This document shows positions 14,975-20,056 of a stretch of 20,056 bases of DNA, one piece after another. Made by a program: the position numbers and the translations under genes. Under the pieces are notes generated by a model, which ran no database searches, had not been told where the DNA came from, and saw nothing but the letters and a program-made list of their open reading frames with translations. Within the stretch, counting starts at the first letter, position 1. Each line of letters opens with the position of its first letter. Origin of the DNA: Anaerolineae bacterium (lineage in GTDB: Bacteria > Chloroflexota > Anaerolineae > JAAYZQ01); assembly GCA_016926595.1 (NCBI GenBank), contig JAFGOG010000398.1, forward strand, positions 1 through 20,056, in the 5' to 3' direction.

Positions 14975-15856
14975 ATGAAACCAGCTCCATTCAAGTACCA
15001 TGCGCCGGCCACGGTCGACGAGGCCCTGGCCCTCTTGGTCAAGTATGGCTACGAGGGCAAGGTGCTGGCCGGCGGACAGAGTCTGATCCCAATGATGAAT
15101 TTCCGCCTGGCGCAGCCTGCAGTCCTCGTGGATTTGAACAATGTCTCTGAGCTTTTCTTTATCCAGCCCGATCGAGAGGGGGGTGTCCGCATCGGGGCCA
15201 TGACCCGCCAACGTCAGGTGGAACAGGATCCGCTGATCGCTGCGAAAGCGCCGATGGTCCACGAAGCGATGCCCAAGATCGCCTACCCGCAGATCCGCAC
15301 CAGGGGCACCTTCGGCGGCAGCCTGGCCCACGCCGACCCATCAGCCGAGCTGCCGGCGGTGAGCGTGGCGCTCAACGCCCGATTCCGGGTCCGCGGCCAG
15401 CGGTCGGAGCGCTGGGTAGCGGCCGACCAGTTTTTTCAGGGGTTCTTTACCACCGTCCTGAAACCGGACGAGCTGCTGGTCGAAGTCGCCCTGCCGCCGA
15501 TGCCCCGCAACAGCGGCTGGTCGTTCATGGAAGTCGCCCGGCGCCACCACGATTTCGCGCTCGTAGGCGTTGCGGCTGTGGTCATCCTGAGCGAAGCGAA
15601 GGGCCTCTGCCAGGAGGCAAAGCTTGTCTTTTTCAGCGTTGGCGAAGGTCCGGTGCAAGCCCACCAGGCAGCGCAGGTACTGCAAGGCCAGGCGCCTACA
15701 GCCGAGGCGATTCGCGAGGCAGCCGAGGTTGCCGCCAGGGATGACGTGGATCCCACCACCGACATCAACGCTTCGGCCGACTACCGCCGCCACCTGGTCG
15801 GCGTGCTGGGCCGTCGGGCGCTGACCGAAGCCTTTGACCGGGCGAAAAAGGGTTAG
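14975..15856 (+). CDS. Molybdenum hydroxylase FAD-binding (medium, CoxM-type) subunit
   Basis: The 293-residue protein has the two FAD-binding motifs of the family: AGGQSLIPM (32-40) and TFGGSLAHADP (112-122). The N-terminus KPAPFKYHAPATVDEALALL is also typical. It carries electrons from the iron-sulphur subunit to the final acceptor. Its ATG immediately follows the NmrA gene's stop, with GGGAGG upstream. Residues 203-210 (VILSEAKG) are coded by a stretch that looks like a dispersed genomic repeat (15581-15603), at a variable surface strand. The order FAD, 2Fe-2S, molybdopterin matches coxM-coxS-coxL operons, but the large subunit shows this is not CO dehydrogenase. Confidence 0.93.
   Translation: MKPAPFKYHAPATVDEALALLVKYGYEGKVLAGGQSLIPMMNFRLAQPAVLVDLNNVSELFFIQPDREGGVRIGAMTRQRQVEQDPLIAAKAPMVHEAMPKIAYPQIRTRGTFGGSLAHADPSAELPAVSVALNARFRVRGQRSERWVAADQFFQGFFTTVLKPDELLVEVALPPMPRNSGWSFMEVARRHHDFALVGVAAVVILSEAKGLCQEAKLVFFSVGEGPVQAHQAAQVLQGQAPTAEAIREAAEVAARDDVDPTTDINASADYRRHLVGVLGRRALTEAFDRAKKG
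15581..15603 (+). repeat. Dispersed-repeat-like 23-bp segment inside the FAD-subunit gene
   Basis: The segment holds CATCCTGAGCGAAGCGAAGG. From memory this is nearly identical to the core of a short repeat scattered between genes in Chloroflexota and other bacteria, whose reverse translation gives 'LRFAQDD'-like peptides. Here it is in frame and replaces a variable loop without a clear change in length. No search was run. Confidence 0.5.
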
Positions 15857-15872
15857 GGTCGAGGAGGACAAG

Positions 15873-16349
15873 ATGAGTGATACATTGGATATCGTCGTTA
15901 CCGTCAACGGCGTCCGCCGCCAATGCACCGTCGAGCCGCGCCTGCTGCTAAGCGACTTTTTGCGGCACGACCTGGGCCTGACTGGGACGCACGTCGGCTG
16001 CGAGCATGGCGTGTGCGGCGCGTGCACGGTCCTGTTTAACGGCCAGCCGGTTCGTTCCTGCCTGATCTTTGCCGTGCAGGCCAACGGACACGAGGTCACG
16101 ACCGTCGAAGCGCTGGGAACGCCAGACAACCTGCACCCGATCCAGAATGCATTCCGGGAAGCGCACGCAGCCCAGTGTGGCTTTTGCACCCCTGGCATCC
16201 TGATGACTTTGGTGCCCTTCTTGAAAGAGAACCCCGATCCCAGCGAGCAGGAGATCCGCGAGGCAATCTCGGGCAACCTGTGTCGCTGTACAGGCTATCA
16301 GCACATCGTCGATGCGGTCAAGCTGGCGGCAAGCTATGACAAGGAATGA
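15873..16349 (+). CDS. Molybdenum hydroxylase [2Fe-2S] (small, CoxS-type) subunit
   Basis: The 158-residue protein has the eight cysteines of the family. The plant-type ferredoxin cluster uses C43, C48, C51 and C63 (CEHGVCGACT...C), and the second cluster uses C102, C105, C137 and C139 (QCGFC...CRC). Q101 is the usual ligand of the molybdopterin cytosine dinucleotide. It passes electrons from the Mo centre to the FAD subunit. I chose ATG 15873, which has GAGGAGG seven bases upstream; the open frame from 15834 would overlap the previous gene and add 13 unlikely residues. Confidence 0.95.
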   Translation: MSDTLDIVVTVNGVRRQCTVEPRLLLSDFLRHDLGLTGTHVGCEHGVCGACTVLFNGQPVRSCLIFAVQANGHEVTTVEALGTPDNLHPIQNAFREAHAAQCGFCTPGILMTLVPFLKENPDPSEQEIREAISGNLCRCTGYQHIVDAVKLAASYDKE

Positions 16350-16398
16350 GGGGCGATACGAAATGCGCGCCGTGGTGTTATAGAACAGGAGTGACACA

Positions 16399-18792
16399 GT
16401 GACAACGAAACAGAAATATATCGGCCAACGCCTCACACGAAACGAGGACCCACGCCTGCTGACCGGGAAAGCTCTGTTCATAGACGATGTGGACCTGCCG
16501 GGCATGCTCCACGCTGCCTTTTTACGCAGCGACTATGCCCACGCCCGCCTGCGGAGCATCGATGTATCGGCGGCCCGCCAACGCCCGGGAGTGGTGGCCG
16601 TCTACACTGCCGACGATATGGGCAAGGCATGGCAGCACGGCCCGCCGTTGGTCTCCCCACCGCCAACTATCAAAGAGATCATCTTCAATTCGCGCACCCA
16701 GGTACCCCTGGTCAAAGACAAGGTGCGCCACAGCGGCGAGCCGTTGGCGGTCGTCCTCGCCACAAGCCGCTACATCGCCGAGGATGCCCTGGACGACATC
16801 GTGGTCGACCTGGAGCCGTTGCCGGCGGTGGTGGACCTGGAAAAAGCGTTGGAGCCAGGCGCGCCGCTCATCCACGACGACCTGGACTCCAACCTGGCGG
16901 CGCACCTGACCCAAAAGAAGGGTGACTATGAGGCAGCCAAAGCCAAAGCCGACCTGGTGATCCAACGGCGGATCATCATCGACCGCGGCGCGTCGGCGGC
17001 AATGGAAAACCGGGCCATTGTAGCCTATTGGGAGGCCAAGAGCCAGCAGTTGACGATCTGGGACGGGACCCAGGCGCCCATTCCAGTCCGCAATGGCTTG
17101 GCAGCCATGTTTGGCCTGTCGGCCAACCAAGTGCGGGTGATCGCGCCGTTCGTCGGCGGCGGCTTTGGTCCCAAGATCATGATGTATTACCCCGAGGAGA
17201 TGGTTCTCACTTGGGCCACCCTTCAGTTGGGCCGGCCGATCAAGTGGATCGAGGACCGGCGCGAGAACTTTTTCGCCACTAATCAGGAGCGGATCCAGGT
17301 GCACGACGCCGAGATTGCCCTTACCCGCGACGGGCGGATCCTGGGCATGAAGCATGCCTTCCTGCACGACACCGGCGCCTACGACCCATATGGTCTGACC
17401 ATCCCGCTCAACACCCAAAGCCACGCCATGAGCGCCTACGACGTGCAAAACTACTCCAGCGATCTCAAGGTGGTGTTCACCAACCGGATCACCACCTCCC
17501 CGATACGTGGGGCCGGACGGCCGCAGGGCATCTTTCTCATGGAACGGTTGATTGACCTGGCGGCTAAGAAACTGGGCATCGACCCGGTCGAGATCCGGCG
17601 GCGCAACTTGATCCCGCCCGACGCTTTTCCCTACGAGCACAAGATCATCGACCAAGCCTTTGCTCCACTCGTGTTTGACAGTGGCAACTACCGGGCCACG
17701 CTGGACAAAGCAGCGGCCATGATCAACTATGAGAGATTTGTCAAGGAGGAGCAACCACGTCTTCGCGCGGAGGGCAAGCATGTTGGCATCGGCATCGTCT
17801 CATTCGTCGAGACGACCGGCGTTGGTCCGTACGAGGGCGCCCGCGTGACGATCGAGCCCAGCGGTAAGGTCAGCGCCGCAACCGGTGTGGGCACTCAGGG
17901 CCAGGGCCACTTTACCTCCTTTGCCCAGATCATCGCCGACCAGGTGGGCGTGGACCCGCGCGACGTGCGGTTGGTGACCGGCGACACCGACCAATTCCAC
18001 TGGGGCACAGGCACCTTTGCCAGCCGGGGAGCCGTTGTCGCAGCCAATGCCATCAATGCCGCCGCCGCGGCGGTTCGCGCCAAGATCTTTAAACTGGCAA
18101 GTAAGGTGTTGGACGCACCCGAAGAAGAGCTGGAGCTGGCCGAAGGCTGCGTGCGACGCATACCCAAGCCAACGAAGCGCAAAGGGAGGGCGAGCACGGT
18201 CGATGTGCCGGACCAGTCGATCAGCCTAGGCGAGCTGGCCACACTGGCCAACCCCCTACGCGGGGCGGTGGAGCCTGGCACCGAACCCGGCCTGGAAGCC
18301 ACCGCCTACTTTGGCCCGCAGTACGGGGCCACGGCCAATGGCTCGCATGCCATGATCGTCGAGGTCGATCCCGAAACGATGATGGTCGAGATCAAGCGCT
18401 ACGTGGCCGTCGAAGACTGTGGCACCGTGCTCAACCCGCTGATCCTGGATGGCCAGGTGCACGGCGGCGTGGCGCTGGGCATCGGCAACTCTTTCTATGA
18501 GAAACTGGTCTGTGATGAGAACGGCCAACTGCTCAACGCCTCCCTGGCCGACTACCTGATCCCGTCGGCCACTGAGGTGCCCCGCATTGAGATTGGCCAC
18601 GAGGAAACGCTGTCGCCGCTCAACCCGTTGGGCAGCAAGGGCGCAGGCGAGGCCGGGACGATTCCCGTGCCGGCCCTGTTTGCCCAGGCCGTCGAGAATG
18701 CCCTGTACGATCATAACCTGGAGATCCTGGAGATGCCGCTCAGTCCGAACCAACTGTTCGAGCTGCTTGGGGATGGCCACCCTACAGCGTAG
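16399..18792 (+). CDS. Molybdenum hydroxylase molybdopterin-binding (large, CoxL/XdhA-type) subunit
   Basis: The 797-residue catalytic subunit of a xanthine dehydrogenase-family hydroxylase inserts water-derived oxygen into a substrate C-H, often an N-heterocycle carbon. Visible motifs are the N-terminal IGQRLTRNEDPRLLTGKA, the cofactor loop PFVGGGFGPKI (about 249-259), the active-site loop SPIRGAGRPQG (367-377), GVGTQGQGHFTS (about 495-506) and the catalytic glutamate E751 in GSKGAGEAG. Form I CO dehydrogenases have a selenium-linked cysteine in this loop (AYRCSFR); here it is IRGAGR with no cysteine, so CO oxidation is unlikely. The GTG start has AGGAG seven bases upstream. The nucleobase permease downstream favours a purine- or pyrimidine-like substrate. 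No maturation gene (for example coxD or coxF) is in view. Confidence 0.93.
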   Translation: MTTKQKYIGQRLTRNEDPRLLTGKALFIDDVDLPGMLHAAFLRSDYAHARLRSIDVSAARQRPGVVAVYTADDMGKAWQHGPPLVSPPPTIKEIIFNSRTQVPLVKDKVRHSGEPLAVVLATSRYIAEDALDDIVVDLEPLPAVVDLEKALEPGAPLIHDDLDSNLAAHLTQKKGDYEAAKAKADLVIQRRIIIDRGASAAMENRAIVAYWEAKSQQLTIWDGTQAPIPVRNGLAAMFGLSANQVRVIAPFVGGGFGPKIMMYYPEEMVLTWATLQLGRPIKWIEDRRENFFATNQERIQVHDAEIALTRDGRILGMKHAFLHDTGAYDPYGLTIPLNTQSHAMSAYDVQNYSSDLKVVFTNRITTSPIRGAGRPQGIFLMERLIDLAAKKLGIDPVEIRRRNLIPPDAFPYEHKIIDQAFAPLVFDSGNYRATLDKAAAMINYERFVKEEQPRLRAEGKHVGIGIVSFVETTGVGPYEGARVTIEPSGKVSAATGVGTQGQGHFTSFAQIIADQVGVDPRDVRLVTGDTDQFHWGTGTFASRGAVVAANAINAAAAAVRAKIFKLASKVLDAPEEELELAEGCVRRIPKPTKRKGRASTVDVPDQSISLGELATLANPLRGAVEPGTEPGLEATAYFGPQYGATANGSHAMIVEVDPETMMVEIKRYVAVEDCGTVLNPLILDGQVHGGVALGIGNSFYEKLVCDENGQLLNASLADYLIPSATEVPRIEIGHEETLSPLNPLGSKGAGEAGTIPVPALFAQAVENALYDHNLEILEMPLSPNQLFELLGDGHPTA

Positions 18793-18840
18793 GGGCGGAC
18801 GCCTGTCCTGTGCCAGACAAGCACAGGGGCTGTCCGCCCT
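18791..18840. repeat. Long imperfect inverted repeat overlapping the large-subunit stop codon
   Basis: Outer arms GGGCGGAC and GTCCGCCC and inner arms CCTGTGC and GCACAGG enclose a seven-base loop (CAGACAA). The TAG stop at 18790-18792 lies at its left edge. There is no T-run, and the downstream gene's ribosome site follows within a few bases. It is more likely a dispersed palindromic repeat, or an mRNA processing or stability hairpin, than a full terminator. Confidence 0.7.
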
Positions 18841-18858
18841 CCGAAAGGAGAGAAAAAG

Positions 18859-19509
18859 GTGAAAATAGAAGGCGAATATCTGTTTAGCGGTCCTCGCCAG
18901 GAAGTCTGGGAGCTGGTGCGTGACCCGGATGTGCTGGCTATGGCCCTGCCGGGCACCCAAAGCCTGCAGCAGGTCAGCGAGAGCGAGTACGAAGGCACCA
19001 TGAACGTGCGCGTAGGGCCGGTCGCGGGCGTCTTTGCCGGGCGGATCGTCATCTCCGACGAGGTGCCGCCGGAAAGCTTGACCCTGACCGTGGAAGGCAA
19101 AGGCGCCCCCGGCTTTGCCACCGGAGTCGGCCACGTCCGGTTGAGTGAGAAGGAAGATGGCACGACCCTCATGAGCTACGACGGCGAGGTACAGATCGGC
19201 GGTAAGCTCGCCAGCGTCGGTCAGCGGCTGATCGACACAGCCAGTCGGAGCATCATCGGCCAGGGGCTAGAGTCGTTAAACGACGTGCTACTAGCCCGCA
19301 TAGAGGCCGCGGTCAAGGGTGTAGAGGTCGAGTATACGCCGCCCTCAGAAACGCAGTTTGCGCGCGGTGTAGCCAGGGACATGGCCAAGGAAATGTTCTC
19401 TTCACCGCAGGCCCAGTGGGCCCTGGTCGCCATCGTCGCCGCCGTGGCGATGGTCATCGGATTCTTCCTGGGCAGGTTAAGCACAGAGCTACCGGAAGGT
19501 GACTCGTAG
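18859..19509 (+). CDS. coxG: CoxG-like SRPBCC protein with C-terminal membrane anchor
   Basis: The protein has about 216 residues. The N-terminal part (about 1-155) is a CoxG/SRPBCC fold with the FSGPRQEVWELVRDPDVLAMALPGT start and the GVGHVRL and YDGEVQIGGKLASVGQRL family blocks. A linker and one transmembrane helix follow at about residues 186-207 (WALVAIVAAVAMVIGFFLG). In the CO dehydrogenase system CoxG tethers the hydroxylase to the membrane, which suggests that this hydroxylase delivers electrons to membrane quinones. GTG start with AAAGGAG upstream, after the palindromic repeat. Confidence 0.88.
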   Translation: MKIEGEYLFSGPRQEVWELVRDPDVLAMALPGTQSLQQVSESEYEGTMNVRVGPVAGVFAGRIVISDEVPPESLTLTVEGKGAPGFATGVGHVRLSEKEDGTTLMSYDGEVQIGGKLASVGQRLIDTASRSIIGQGLESLNDVLLARIEAAVKGVEVEYTPPSETQFARGVARDMAKEMFSSPQAQWALVAIVAAVAMVIGFFLGRLSTELPEGDS

Positions 19510-19625
19510 GACGGCAATGTAGCGGAAAGGAGGGATGCCTATCGCCTGGACCCTGATCATCGCGGCAGCTCGTCGATTTCGATTCGGCCATTGCAGCCAC
19601 AATTCAGAGAAAGGAGAAAAAATAA

Positions 19626-20056
19626 ATGGCCGCTGCTGCTCCAAATAAGACAGTCAAAGTAATGGGCTATCTGCCCAACGATTTCCCGCCCATAGGTCAG
19701 ACGATCCTGTTTGGCTTCCAGCACGTGCTGACCATGTTTCCGGCCACGGTACTGTGCGCCTTGATCGTCGGCTTTCACGTCAGCACGGTGCTGACCTTCT
19801 CCGGCGTGTCTACCATCGTGGCTCTGCTCCTGTCACGCTTTGGCATTGGCAAGTTTATCCCTCTGTACTATGGCTCCAGCTTTTCCTACCTGGCCGCCCT
19901 GGTAGCCATCACCAATGCCTCGTTTGGGCAGGTGGCCCCTGATGAAAAGATCCGCATTGCCCAGGCCGGAATCATCGCCACCGGCTGCATCAACGTCATC
20001 GTCGGGCTCATCATCCGCGCCGTCGGCGGCAAGCGGGCGATCGATAAAGTGCTGCC
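19626..20056 (+). CDS. NCS2-family nucleobase:cation symporter (uracil/xanthine permease), 3' end outside window
   Basis: The open frame of 143 residues runs off the right edge; family members have about 430-480. The start has AAAGGAG about nine bases before ATG 19626. The sequence has the NCS2 beginning (PPIGQTILFGFQHVLTMFPATVL, with the conserved QH in the first helix), a second helix (STVLTFSGVSTIVALLL) and the IPLYYGSSFSY segment, where the family's YGSSF-like motif lines the substrate path. Family members import uracil, xanthine, urate or other nucleobases with H+ or Na+. It is the last visible gene of the catabolic operon and gives the best clue to its substrate class. Confidence 0.9.
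   Translation, partial: MAAAAPNKTVKVMGYLPNDFPPIGQTILFGFQHVLTMFPATVLCALIVGFHVSTVLTFSGVSTIVALLLSRFGIGKFIPLYYGSSFSYLAALVAITNASFGQVAPDEKIRIAQAGIIATGCINVIVGLIIRAVGGKRAIDKVL

Noticed and set aside
16522..17781. A 419-codon minus-strand open frame
   Set aside because: It is antisense to the molybdopterin subunit gene, whose motifs are unambiguous; G+C-rich codon use keeps the opposite frame open.
16399..18792. Aerobic CO dehydrogenase (form I) as the identity of the hydroxylase
   Set aside because: The active-site loop lacks the cysteine of form I enzymes and reads IRGAGR; the operon context points to N-heterocycle breakdown.

Overview
The window reads as bacterial chromosome of roughly 60% G+C. 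A Chloroflexota (Anaerolineae- or Caldilinea-like) host is my best guess. It rests on a large SARP/BTAD-ATPase regulator, a multi-pass adenylate cyclase, a 'cox'-type molybdenum hydroxylase and short dispersed repeats lying inside coding sequence. This is inference from gene style, since there is no rRNA or other phylogenetic marker. I see no tRNA, rRNA, CRISPR array, IS element or phage gene.

Layout. (1) 1-2839: a truncated SARP-type regulator on the minus strand diverges from a six-helix HAMP/class III adenylate cyclase. A promoter for each can be read between them. (2) 2840-3110: a short convergent gap with a strong palindrome. (3) 3111-6719, minus strand: a tightly coupled four-gene operon for a biotin-dependent, sodium-pumping acyl-CoA decarboxylase: carboxyltransferase alpha (mmdA-like), small membrane anchor, biotin carrier and membrane beta subunit. 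(4) 6720-6901: a compact divergent promoter region. (5) 6902 to the right edge, plus strand: eleven closely spaced genes that look like one operon: FdrA, nitrilase-family amidase, DUF1116/AllG, AMP-forming acyl-CoA ligase, a double-domain cyclase-family hydrolase, an NmrA-like protein, the FAD, 2Fe-2S and molybdopterin subunits of a molybdenum hydroxylase, a CoxG-like protein, and a truncated NCS2 nucleobase permease.

How it may work together (inference). Region 5 contains a nucleobase transporter, a ring hydroxylase, a cyclic-amide hydrolase, two subunits related to oxamate carbamoyltransferase, an amidase and a CoA ligase. In that order they make a plausible route for an N-heterocycle such as uracil or thymine: uptake, hydroxylation to (methyl)barbiturate, ring opening to ureido(methyl)malonate, phosphorolytic removal of carbamoyl phosphate, deamidation to (methyl)malonate, and CoA activation. 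Ureidomalonate is the one-carbon-longer homologue of oxalurate, the substrate of the FdrA/AllG/AllH enzyme. The divergent Na+ pump decarboxylates malonyl-CoA-type substrates, so the route would conserve energy twice, as carbamoyl phosphate and as a sodium gradient. A hydantoin/parabanate-to-oxalate route is the main alternative. AllH and carbamate kinase are not in the window.

Other points of note: the first half of the double cyclase has lost most of its metal ligands; several genes carry in-frame repeat-like segments; and all four promoters I can read pair a TATACT -10 box with a 17-bp spacer.
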